Assembly: GCA_003054695.1 (NCBI GenBank)
Contig: QAZA01000011.1
Span: forward strand, 310,001 to 374,000
Reading direction: 5' to 3'
Source: Verrucomicrobia bacterium LW23
Lineage (GTDB): Bacteria; Verrucomicrobiota; Verrucomicrobiia; Methylacidiphilales; UBA1321
Length of the DNA stretch: 64,000 nt
The translations under genes were made by a program, and so were the position numbers. How positions within the stretch are numbered: position 1 is the first letter of the stretch; each line of letters begins with the position of its first letter. This document shows, piece after piece, positions 46,899 through 55,505 of this stretch. The notes below the pieces were generated by a model. That model made no database searches and was not told the origin of the DNA. It was given only the letters and a program-made list of their open reading frames with translations.

Positions 46899-47324
46899 TT
46901 ACCAGGCCAGCGAGCCCGGCGCTTCCACGTCGCCGATAACGCGCCAGCCGCCTGCTTCGGGGGCGAAGTAGACGATGCGCTTGAATCCGGATTCGCTCGG
47001 AGCGTAGCCGCACACGCGGATGCTGGTGCCAGGGCCTTTGTACAGGTCCAGGCGCTCGGGGGGAATCTTGACGTAAAGGCGCGCGGCAGAGGTGGTGCGC
47101 GACCAGACCGGGCGGCCCCACTTGCGGCTGACCTGCCCGGGCGTCAGACCCAGCATGTTATCGCGCTCAATCAGGTCCCACTTATTCTGGCGCTGAGCGT
47201 AGTGGGCGTAAGTGTCCAGCGTGTCCTTGGCCGGCAACGGAGTGGGGGTGAGCAGGGCAATGGCGGAGATTGCCGCGGCGGCGGCCATCGCGGCGCGGGG
47301 GAGGGGGCTGGAGGCGCTCTTCAT
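46899..47324 (-). CDS. exported hypothetical protein, 141 aa
   Basis: A signal peptide (MKSASSPLPRAAMAAAAAIS..., cleavage near PLPA at about 32) is followed by a domain of about 110 residues. This contains MLGLTPGQVSRKWGRPVWSR, a short 'SmpA/OmlA-like' pattern in which GLTPGQV precedes a strand, and RLYVKIPPERLDLYKGPGTS. It is a likely envelope protein, and the SmpA-like resemblance is weak. It is a single gene, convergent with glpX. Confidence 0.65.
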   Translation of the reverse strand: MKSASSPLPRAAMAAAAAISAIALLTPTPLPAKDTLDTYAHYAQRQNKWDLIERDNMLGLTPGQVSRKWGRPVWSRTTSAARLYVKIPPERLDLYKGPGTSIRVCGYAPSESGFKRIVYFAPEAGGWRVIGDVEAPGSLAW

Positions 47325-47574
47325 GCAGATATACTAAATAAAGTACGACCAAAAGAAAAGAGGAAGTTGATATTTAGATAAATCATATAGTTGTATAACA
47401 TCCCTCCGCGTAGCCAATAGCAAAGGTTGTTGGATAGATATAGATCAAATGAAATTCGGTCTCGCCTTGTCTCAGCCCAAAATCGTCCACTTCGGCGCTC
47501 GCGCGGACTTGTGGATTGACCTGGTGTCCCGTGTCGAGGGTCAGTAGACAGCTCATCATGCGTATTTTCCACGT

Positions 47575-47697
47575 CCCCTCCACCCCTTTGTGTCTTCGTG
47601 TCTTTATGGTTAAAATTCCCCCCCTCCGATTCTCTGCGGGTATGGGGATAGCGGATGGTTAACCACAAAGGCACGAAGACACAAAGGGGCGGAGGGG
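47575..47697. repeat. long palindrome, type I, 'AAGACACAAAGG' word (copy 2)
   Basis: Arms CCCCTCCACCCCTTTGTGTC... and ...GACACAAAGGGGCGGAGGGG pair imperfectly around GGTTAA boundaries. The wording matches 3821-3922. It lies in the 512-bp gap 47325-47836; the left half of the gap is AT-rich and shows no gene. Confidence 0.85.
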
Positions 47698-47836
47698 AAT
47701 GTATCTGATAATGCTTACTTCTGCGCAGGACAGTATTCGTGAGGCACTGGCACCTGCCAGGCTTTCCCGTTTTTCATCCACTCCCGCACAAATACGCTCG
47801 CACGCGTGCGGTCTGCGCGCTATGTTGGGGGCACGT

Positions 47837-48505
47837 ATGGCACTCTTCTCCGAGAGATCCGGCTCGGCCGGCAACAAGAATGACTTTGGGCTGCCACGGC
47901 TGGACATCGAGCCGAGCCGCCGCGGCCCGCTGGGCCCCGAGCACGCGTTTGAGACGACGGGTGGCTTTGTCGCCCTGCTCTACATCATATGGGCCGCCAA
48001 CTGGACGCTGAGCTGGCTGCATCTGGACTTTCGCCACTACGGCATTATCCCGCGCACCTTCTGGGGCCTGCTGGGCGTCCTGTTTGCGCCGCTGCTTCAC
48101 GCCAACCTGGCGCACCTGATGGCCAACACGATCCCCCTCTTTGTGCTGATGTCCATTGTGCTGGCCCGGCCGGTTTACAAGGGCTACGCGGCCATCCTTG
48201 GCATCTGGATTCTCGGCGGGCTGGCCACCTGGGCACTGGCTCGGGGCGGCGCGGTGCACATTGGTGCCAGCGGGCTCATCTACGGCATGGCGGCCTACCT
48301 CATCGCCGCCGGCTTTACCATGATGGATGTGATGTCCCTGGTCGTCGGCCTTGCCATCGCTTTCCTCTACAGCGGCCTCATCTTCGGCCTCGTCCCCAGC
48401 ATCTTTGGCACCACCTCGTGGGAGGGCCACCTCTTCGGCGCAATCGCCGGCGTGCTGATGGCCTTTGTACTGCACGGCAAAGCCGTGGCGGGCACCGGCG
48501 GGTAG
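47837..48505 (+). CDS. rhomboid family intramembrane serine protease
   Basis: The 222-residue protein has six hydrophobic helices after a cytoplasmic N-terminus of about 45 residues. The catalytic serine lies in GASG (Ser145) and the histidine in WEGHLFG (His198). The oxyanion-hole region HANLAHLMANTIPLFVLMS is also present. Rhomboids cleave other membrane proteins within the bilayer. ATG 47837 is chosen; ATG 47822 is an alternative. It is a single gene. The family match is clear although the substrate is unknown. Confidence 0.9.
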   Translation: MALFSERSGSAGNKNDFGLPRLDIEPSRRGPLGPEHAFETTGGFVALLYIIWAANWTLSWLHLDFRHYGIIPRTFWGLLGVLFAPLLHANLAHLMANTIPLFVLMSIVLARPVYKGYAAILGIWILGGLATWALARGGAVHIGASGLIYGMAAYLIAAGFTMMDVMSLVVGLAIAFLYSGLIFGLVPSIFGTTSWEGHLFGAIAGVLMAFVLHGKAVAGTGG

Positions 48506-48794
48506 AAAGGCGGCAAAGAATCTAGAGGGGAGTTTTACTACGGTAAGCAGTCGAAAAGGGAGGAGCTGGGTGGCGCGGTCGGATTAAACGTATAATCCAC
48601 GGTCCTATCGCTCTTTTCTCCACCTAAACGTGTCCGAATTTGACATGAGATGTAAGAGATCGACATTTTCCATGCTTCACATCTGCGAAATTTGTGTCAT
48701 AATTCATATCCTGTCGATGTCCGGCCGCGCCACGATGAGCGCCGCGGCACGCCAGCGCGGCGCCCTCCGGAAAAGGCACTTCTCCCTCTTCCAC

Positions 48795-50240
48795 ATGTCC
48801 CTTCTGTACCCCAGTTCCTCCCCCGTTCCGTCCCCAGACGAACCGACGCCCGGCTCCGCCGCCGCCGCGCTCTCCCCGGTCGCCGCGCCGGCGGAAGAAA
48901 CCGGCCCGTCCCTCGAGGAGATGCGCGCTGCCGCCGCCGGTATTGTGGAGCGGCTGCAACGCGCCGGCCACACGGCCTACTTTGCCGGTGGCTGCGTGCG
49001 CGATCACCTGCTGGGCGTGCCCGCCAAGGATTTTGATATCGCCACCAGCGCGCGGCCGGAGCAGGTGCAAAAGCTCTTTCCCCGCGTCACGGACGTGCAG
49101 GGCGCCTCTTTTGGCGTGGTGCGTGTCATCGAGAACCGCATGCACTTCGAGGTGGCCACCTTCCGCCGCGACGGCGAGTATCGCGACGGTCGCCGGCCCG
49201 AAACCGTCACCTACTCCAGCGCCGAGGAGGACGCGCAACGGCGCGACTTCACCATCAACGGCCTGTTTTTCGACCCGGTTCGCGACGAAGTTATCGACTT
49301 TGTTGGCGGCCGCGAGGACCTGGCGGCCGGCGTCATCCGCGCCATCGGCAACCCGGCGGACCGCTTTGCGGAGGACCGCCTGCGCCTGATGCGCGCCGTG
49401 CGCTTTGCATGCACGCTGCTGCGCCGAAACAGAACGTTTGTGATTGAGCCGGAGACACTTGCGGCCATCCGCGAAGCCGCGCCGCACATCGCCGGCATCA
49501 GCGCCGAGCGCAAGCGCGACGAGCTGAGCAAGATCCTCACCGGCCCGCGCCCGGAAATCGGCCTGGACCTGATGGACGCCACCGGCCTGCTCAAGGCCGT
49601 GCTGCCGGAGATTGACGCGCTGCACGGCGTGGAGCAGCCCCCGCAGTTTCACCCGGAAGGCGACGTGTACACGCACGTGCGCCTGATGCTGAAGCACTTA
49701 CGCAACGCGCCGCTGGTGCTGGCACTCTCCGTTCTGCTGCACGACGTAGGCAAACCGGCCACTTTTGCCATCGATGAAACCGGCCGCATCCGCTTCTCCA
49801 ATCACGAGACGGTGGGGGCGGAGATGGCCGAGGTCATTCTGCGTAACCTGCGCTACAGCAACGACATCATCGAGCAGGTGGTGGTATGCGTGCGCTGGCA
49901 CATGGCCTTTAAGGACGTGAAGAAAATGAAGGAATCGACGCTGAAGAAATTCATGCGCCGCCCCACCTTCCCCATCGAGCTGGAGCTCCACCGCGTTGAC
50001 TGCCTCGGCTGCCACGCGGACCTTCAGTTCTACGATTTTTTGAAGAGCCGCAACTACTCGGCCGAGGAGATCAGCCCCCCCCGCCTCATCACCGGCCACG
50101 ACCTCATCGGTATGGGCATCCCCCCCGGCAAACAGCTCCGCTCCATCCTGGAGGCAGTAGAAGAAGCGCAACTGAGCGGCACCGTGCAAACGCACGTCGA
50201 AGCCATGGCGCTGGCGAGAAAGCTGGCTTCGGGGGAGTAG
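48795..50240 (+). CDS. cca: CCA tRNA nucleotidyltransferase
   Basis: The 481-residue enzyme has the class II nucleotidyltransferase head with GGCVRD (65-70), DFDIAT (79-84) and RRDFTIN, the tRNA-binding neck with AEDRLRLMRAVRFA, and a C-terminal HD domain (VLLHDVGKP). It adds or repairs the 3' CCA end of tRNA. A poly(A) polymerase role is an alternative for this fold. The first 40 residues are a serine/proline-rich extension. The ATG follows a CT-rich leader with no ribosome binding site. Downstream lies the palindrome cluster at 50306. Confidence 0.93.
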   Translation: MSLLYPSSSPVPSPDEPTPGSAAAALSPVAAPAEETGPSLEEMRAAAAGIVERLQRAGHTAYFAGGCVRDHLLGVPAKDFDIATSARPEQVQKLFPRVTDVQGASFGVVRVIENRMHFEVATFRRDGEYRDGRRPETVTYSSAEEDAQRRDFTINGLFFDPVRDEVIDFVGGREDLAAGVIRAIGNPADRFAEDRLRLMRAVRFACTLLRRNRTFVIEPETLAAIREAAPHIAGISAERKRDELSKILTGPRPEIGLDLMDATGLLKAVLPEIDALHGVEQPPQFHPEGDVYTHVRLMLKHLRNAPLVLALSVLLHDVGKPATFAIDETGRIRFSNHETVGAEMAEVILRNLRYSNDIIEQVVVCVRWHMAFKDVKKMKESTLKKFMRRPTFPIELELHRVDCLGCHADLQFYDFLKSRNYSAEEISPPRLITGHDLIGMGIPPGKQLRSILEAVEEAQLSGTVQTHVEAMALARKLASGE

Positions 50241-50305
50241 TGGGGCTAAGGGATAAACCAAACCCAGCTTTTCCTCCCAACAGATGGAATGATCCGTCCG
50301 GATTT

Positions 50306-50408
50306 CCTCCATGGCGAAGACTTTCTGCCCCTTGGCGGGAAAATCTGCTTCAGCCTCGCGGGTTTACAGATAACATCGCCAAGGGCGGAAAGTTTTCGCC
50401 AAGGGGGG
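50306..50408. repeat. long palindrome, type I, TTGGCG word (copy J)
   Basis: Its reverse complement aligns over its length with 51011-51120: CTTGGCGAAAACTTTCCGCC, a loop with GTAAACCCGC, then GCTGAAGCAGAT. It is thus an inverted copy. One arm is more degenerate. It is followed after 4 bp by a type II element. Together they fill the gap 50241-50596. Confidence 0.85.
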
Positions 50409-50412
50409 AATT

Positions 50413-50576
50413 AGACCAATTCGCACAGTTATTTGCTCTTTTTGCGGGCCGCTTTTGGTCTATGGCCGCACTGAAACTCCGGTCGAGTATTATCCTCATG
50501 CACTCCCTCCGTTTCAGCGCACCCATAGCCCAAAATCAGCTCCGCATAAAGCGCAAATAACTGTGCGAATTGGTCT
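50413..50576. repeat. 164-nt palindromic element, type II (copy 3, diverged)
   Basis: AGACCAATT...AATTGGTCT, again 164 nt. The arms next to the ends differ from copies 1 and 2 but pair with each other (TCGCACAGTTATTTG and CAAATAACTGTGCGA). Shared internal words are CGCTTTTG, ATGCACTCCCTC and CAAAATC. It ends 20 bp before the GxxExxY start. Confidence 0.9.
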
Positions 50577-50596
50577 TACAGATAAAGGGAGGACTT

Positions 50597-51001
50597 GTGA
50601 CAGAGGACGAGATTGGTGCGATTATTGTTCAGGCCGCCTATGACATCCACTGCGACCTGGGGCCGGGGATGCTTGAATCAGTCTACGAGGTTGTCCTGGC
50701 TGGAATGTTGCGAGAGAAAGGGTTACGGGTCGATCGGCAGTACGCGATCCCCATTGTCTATAAGGGAACGAAGTTTGATGAAGGCTTTCGCGCCGATCTG
50801 TTTGTTGAGAGTAAGGTTATCATCAAGGTGGAGGCGGTGCAGGTGCTTGCAAATGCGCATCGCAAGCAGCTGCTTACCTACCTCAAGCTAGCTGGAATCA
50901 GGCTGGGTTATCTCAGCAATTTTTGGGGAGATCGTATCAAGGGCAATATAGAGAGAACGGCCAACGGATTGAATGAATCCGGCCGGAACTCTCCCCTTTG
51001 A
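50597..51001 (+). CDS. GxxExxY protein (PDDEXK-like)
   Basis: The 134-residue protein has the name-giving motif GMLESVY (Gly24, Glu27, Tyr30), then FRADLFVESKVIIKVEAVQV and HRKQLLTYLKLAGIRLGYLS. Family members look like small PDDEXK nucleases of unknown function with D...E-x-K; Asp67 is present. At the expected E-L-K position this copy reads K77-V-E79, so the acidic and basic residues are exchanged and activity is doubtful. GTG 50597 is preceded by GGGAGGA, a strong ribosome binding site. It is flanked by inverted palindromes on both sides. Confidence 0.85.
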   Translation: MTEDEIGAIIVQAAYDIHCDLGPGMLESVYEVVLAGMLREKGLRVDRQYAIPIVYKGTKFDEGFRADLFVESKVIIKVEAVQVLANAHRKQLLTYLKLAGIRLGYLSNFWGDRIKGNIERTANGLNESGRNSPL

Positions 51002-51010
51002 TTCTATCCG

Positions 51011-51120
51011 CCCTCCCCCTTGGCGAAAACTTTCCGCCCTTGGCGATGCTATCCGTAAACCCGCAAGGCTGAAGCAGATAACATCGCCAAGGGCGGAAAG
51101 CTTTCGCCAAGGTGAAGGGG
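51011..51120. repeat. long palindrome, type I, TTGGCG word (copy L)
   Basis: CCTTGGCGAAAACTTTCCGC is matched by the complementary right arm. The loop GTAAACCCGCAAGGCTGAAG is shared, inverted, with 50306-50408. The rest of the gap 51002-51392 up to pyrH is leader-like and without a gene. Confidence 0.9.
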
Positions 51121-51191
51121 AAAGTATGTTGCGGTGACTCCCCATCACAGAAATTCAACGCAAGGCTGGACGTCTTTGCGGAAGCCGTTAA

Positions 51192-52217
<1,026 letters not shown>

Positions 52218-52240
52218 ACCACAAAAGGATGGGGAGGCAG

Positions 52241-52440
52241 ATTTTTTAACCACGGAGCACACGGATCACACGGAATTTAAGAGGGGACGAAAGTGAAGAG
52301 GAATTTTTGGGCTATTGTTGTGCCGATTTCTCGTTCTGTGGCGCAAAACTTTAAGCCACAAAAGGATAGTCCTTTCTAAATTCCCTCTCTTCGCCCCTCC
52401 GTAAATTCCGTGTGCTTCGTGTGCTCCGTGGTTAAATTTT
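52241..52440. repeat. long palindrome, type I, 'CCACGGAGCACACG' word with a long centre
   Basis: Arms of about 60 nt (TTTAACCACGGAGCACACGG... and ...TGCTCCGTGGTTAAA) enclose about 80 bp. CCACAAAAGGAT occurs directly before the left arm and again in the centre. It separates pyrH and frr. Confidence 0.85.
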
Positions 52441-52587
52441 CCCCTGCGTTTTGTTGTGATTATTTACCCTGCGGTTTACGCTGGATCTTTGCGGCGGCGT
52501 GCGCTATGTTTGACGCTTTCCCTAATTGCAATTTTGATTGGTTTCCTCCGGAAAGTGATCAGCCCCAACAGCTAACCTCAGTACATT

Positions 52588-53148
52588 ATGGCCCTCGACG
52601 ACGTCCTTTTCGAAGCAGAAGAAAAGATGGAGAAAAGCACCGAAGTGGTGAAGCAGGAGTTCAGCACCGTGCGCACTGGCAAGGCTTCGCCCGACCTGGT
52701 GGCCCACCTGCGCGTGGAAACGTACGGCAGCAATATGGCCCTGCGCGAAGTCGCCGCCATCACCACGCCGGACGCCCGCCTCATCGTCATCCAGCCGTGG
52801 GACGCGAGCAACGTGGATCCCATCCGCAAAGCCATTGAGGAGAGCAAGCTGGGCATTAACCCGCGTATTGACGGCAAAATCATCCGCCTGCCCATCCCGC
52901 CCCTCTCCGAGGAGCGCCGCCAGGAGCTGGTTAAGGCCGTGCGCAAGCTGGCCGAGGAAGGCCGCATCGCCATCCGTGGCAACCGCCGACACGCGATGGA
53001 CGAGATCAAGAAGCTGCAGAAGGAAGGCGATATTACCGAAGACGAACAGGAAAGCGCCGATAAGGAAGTGCAGAAGCTTACCGATAAGTTCATCGAGGAA
53101 ATCGACAAAAGCGCCACCGCCAAGGAAGCCGAGCTGATGAAGGTGTAA
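52588..53148 (+). CDS. frr: ribosome recycling factor
   Basis: The 186-residue protein has the RRF signature: FSTVRTGKASPDLVAHLRVE, the beta-rich middle RLIVIQPWDASNVDPIRKAI and LGINPRIDGKIIRLPIPPLS, then the long helix SEERRQELVKAVRKLAEEGR. It splits post-termination ribosomes with EF-G. Length is normal (about 185). The ATG has no Shine-Dalgarno. It is the second gene of a pyrH-frr pair separated by a palindrome. Confidence 0.97.
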   Translation: MALDDVLFEAEEKMEKSTEVVKQEFSTVRTGKASPDLVAHLRVETYGSNMALREVAAITTPDARLIVIQPWDASNVDPIRKAIEESKLGINPRIDGKIIRLPIPPLSEERRQELVKAVRKLAEEGRIAIRGNRRHAMDEIKKLQKEGDITEDEQESADKEVQKLTDKFIEEIDKSATAKEAELMKV

Positions 53149-53336
53149 GTTGCCGCCGCGCAACGCTTTATTACTCCAAAGGCAAGGCAGATCCTCGCCC
53201 CCTTCTCCCCCACCAGGCGGCTCTTGCAGCAGCGTCGCCTGGCGCGGTCCCGTTGCCCCAGTTGCGGCGGCCCGCACGCAAGTTTCCCGTTTCCCTCCGT
53301 TCTTTTAGCACCTACACAATTAACGCACTCAAGCAT

Positions 53337-54239
53337 ATGGCTCTCTCAGTCTACCAAATCGAAGAAGGCAGCAAACTCGCACCGCGCTTTGATTTGCATC
53401 CGTACATCCCCTGCATCACCGTGGATGCCACTTCGGGGGAGGTCCTTATGCTCGGCTTTATGACGCCCGAGGCGCTGGAGAAGACCATCACCACAGGCAA
53501 GGCCACCTACTACAGCCGCTCGCGCAAGAAAATCTGGGTCAAAGGCGAGGAATCCGGCCTGGTGCAGACGGTGAAGGAAGTGATGATAGACGACGACCAG
53601 GACTGCGTCCTCATCAAGGTCGATGTCGCCGGCGGCGCGAGCTGCCACGTCGGTTACCGCTCCTGCTTCTACCGCAAGGTTAAGGAAGGCAAGACGTGGG
53701 ACAAAGCCAACGGCCACGCCGGCGCGGCGCTGGAGGACCTGGACTTTACGATTGCCGAGAAAACGTTCGACCCGCTCGTGACCTACGGCGCCCACGCCGC
53801 TCCCTCGCCGGAGCTGTTTAAGCTGGAAGAGGGCGCCCGCCTGATGCCGCGCTTCGACATCAACGAGTACCTGCCCTGCATTACGCTGGACGCCACCAGC
53901 GGCGAAGTCCTCATGCTCGGCTACATGACGCCCGAAGCGCTGGAAAAAACCATCGCCACCAAAAAGGCCACTTATTACAGCCGCAGCCGCAAAAAGCTGT
54001 GGGTCAAAGGCGAGGAAAGCGGCCTGACCCAGCACGTGCAGGAAGTGATGATCGACGACGACCAGGACTGCATCCTCATCCGCGTCAACGTCACCGGCGG
54101 CGCCAGCTGCCACGTCGGCTACCGCTCATGCTTCTACCGCAAAGTAAAGCCCGGCACCGCCGACGAGCTGGAGTTTACCATTGCCGAGAAAGTGTTTGAC
54201 CCGGTGAAGGTGTACGGCCCCCACGCCGCCACGCATTAA
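53337..54239 (+). CDS. hisI: tandem phosphoribosyl-AMP cyclohydrolase (two HisI domains)
   Basis: HisI opens the adenine ring of PR-AMP in histidine synthesis. Here one 300-residue protein holds two complete copies (about 18-115 and 171-270), each with SRSRKK-W-KGEESG, DDDQDC (85-90 and 240-245) for metal binding, and GGASCHVGYRSCFYR (cysteines at 103/110 and 258/265). The two are about 87 percent identical over 92 residues. Normal HisI has one copy, alone or fused to HisE. The start is ATG 53337, which follows a leader without a ribosome binding site. HisE is not fused. Confidence 0.93.
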   Translation: MALSVYQIEEGSKLAPRFDLHPYIPCITVDATSGEVLMLGFMTPEALEKTITTGKATYYSRSRKKIWVKGEESGLVQTVKEVMIDDDQDCVLIKVDVAGGASCHVGYRSCFYRKVKEGKTWDKANGHAGAALEDLDFTIAEKTFDPLVTYGAHAAPSPELFKLEEGARLMPRFDINEYLPCITLDATSGEVLMLGYMTPEALEKTIATKKATYYSRSRKKLWVKGEESGLTQHVQEVMIDDDQDCILIRVNVTGGASCHVGYRSCFYRKVKPGTADELEFTIAEKVFDPVKVYGPHAATH

Positions 54240-54507
54240 GTGGCCGGCCTTGGCGCGGCCCACAAAACGTGTAGCAGCCACAGCTCCCGCAAAGCCACCA
54301 GGCGCTTGCCGCACGCCTGCTCCGCAAGGCGCGACAGCCGCTCATACACCTCCACCACATCCGCCCCGCAGTGCGAGGCCCCCCCTTCTTCACCGTTTCC
54401 CGTCCTCCCCAACCCACTTTCCCAATCATCAGCTTGATCGCGTGCTTGCGGCTAGACCCAAACGGCTCACACAACTCCTCAAGCAATCGACTCTTTTCTT
54501 CTTTCCC
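54240..54507 (-). pseudogene. remnant of an IS481/integrase-type transposase
   Basis: The reverse strand reads KEEKSRLLEELCEPFGSSRK followed by HAIKLM, like the N-terminal helix-turn-helix of IS481-type integrases, and after a frameshift DVVEVYERLSRLAEQACGKR then LVALRELWL, the next conserved stretch. The catalytic DDE domain is absent. The 3' end of the remnant touches the hisI stop codon, so the insertion lies directly after hisI. Confidence 0.6.
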
Positions 54508-54697
54508 ACGGCCCCTTTAGCGCTGACGCATCCGCGGTAAGAGCTCTTCTCCCCCTCCTTGACTCGTCGACGGCGCCTCCTTTGACGGCGTCATCCTTTC
54601 TGAGTCAACGTCCTTCTTCTTTACCCCTCCTCACCGCTTCCTTCGGTGTCAAAACTTTTGCGGCAACAGGCTTTCCGCATTTTCCCGAAGAAAGAGC

Positions 54698-54726
54698 TTG
54701 CTGTGCCGGGCAGAAAGCACTATATT
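54698..54726 (+). promoter_or_regulatory. sigma70-type promoter of the small basic protein gene
   Basis: TTGCTG (54698-54703) and TATATT (54721-54726) are separated by 17 bp. The predicted leader is about 20 nt. Confidence 0.6.
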
Positions 54727-54752
54727 TCGCGGCTTTTCCACCGATAACGTTT

Positions 54753-54908
54753 ATGTCCCAACATCGTAGCCTTCGCAGCGCCAGCACCATCACCGCCAAG
54801 CGTAACGTACTGAAGCGTTTTGAGCGAGTCGACCTCCTCAAAAAGCGCGGTCAATGGAAGGAAGGACGCAGCGTCCTTGCCCTGCCCAAGACCCAGCCCG
54901 ACGCCTAA
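54753..54908 (+). CDS. small basic protein of the Chlamydiae/Verrucomicrobia type
   Basis: The 51-residue protein MSQHRSLRSASTITAKRNVL continues with RFERVDLLKKRGQWKEGRSV and LALPKT, the signature of the small basic protein found across Verrucomicrobia and Chlamydiae and thought to be ribosome-associated. ATG 54753 is chosen because the family begins there; the frame is open upstream but that part does not match. It has its own promoter at 54698. It is a good lineage marker. Confidence 0.92.
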   Translation: MSQHRSLRSASTITAKRNVLKRFERVDLLKKRGQWKEGRSVLALPKTQPDA

Positions 54909-55505
54909 TCCGACTGGTATTGCTGGTGCGCCGCGCGTCTTTTCCGGGCATCGCGGCCTCCATTTTCAGTGCGCTTTCGCCTGTTCGCTTACCCCTTTGC
55001 ATGCAAGTTTGCACAGGGGTTGCGCGGCGCCGCGCACTTCGCACACTAACACTTAGCCTGTAGCTTTTGGGCAACAGCATCGCGTCCGCGCTTTGCGATT
55101 TCGCCCATTGCACTCAAGCTCAATGCCGGGGGCATGGAGCATCCCTCCTGAGGGTTGAGAGGGTTCGGATTGAGATTCCAACCCCGCCACTTGATCGCGG
55201 CGGATCCTCGCCGAACATATTACAGATAGACCACATACGCCGCGGCGAATACCCCGAACGCGCTTTTTCAGCTGCCTGCCCGCGAGGGTCAGGCCACGCA
55301 AAGCGTCCGCCAGTCGGCTCCATCCCTTCGATATCCACGGCCAGGCCACCACCCGGTTGCCGGCCATTACCTCCACCCGCCAGGATACCGCACGACTTTC
55401 TCCTGCCGCTGCGCCAACCCGTTCGGCATCACTACTTTGCATGTGGCAAAGCAGCGATTGAACCGGGGCGGCGCTGTCGTTTTTTATACGTGCGATTCAT
55501 TTGCC
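54909..55505. other. long intergenic region without a recognised gene
   Basis: Nearly 600 bp between two plus-strand genes. A reverse frame at 55053-55442 lacks a recognisable protein family and its codon use is not convincing. A hairpin GCATGCAAGTTTGC is near 55000. A structured RNA is possible but none of the common families (RNase P, tmRNA, SRP, 6S) is recognisable. Confidence 0.35.

Larger units (their letters stand above)
50306..51120. mobile_element. candidate composite unit: inverted palindromes around the GxxExxY gene
   Basis: Two oppositely oriented copies of one palindrome (50306-50408 and 51011-51120) enclose a 164-nt type II element and the GxxExxY gene. This is the layout of a mobile unit bounded by inverted repeats. 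No target duplication could be verified and no transposase is present, so mobility is inference. Confidence 0.4.

Noticed and set aside
50306-51120. Repeat cluster considered as a CRISPR array
   Set aside because: The repeats are inverted and unequal, with a gene between them and no regular spacers.
55136-55205. tRNA-like stretch with GGGTTCGG
   Set aside because: No cloverleaf can be drawn; the T-arm match is only partial.
55053-55442. Reverse frame of 129 codons in the 597-bp gap
   Set aside because: No recognisable protein features, mixed codon use and no expression signals. A real gene cannot be excluded.
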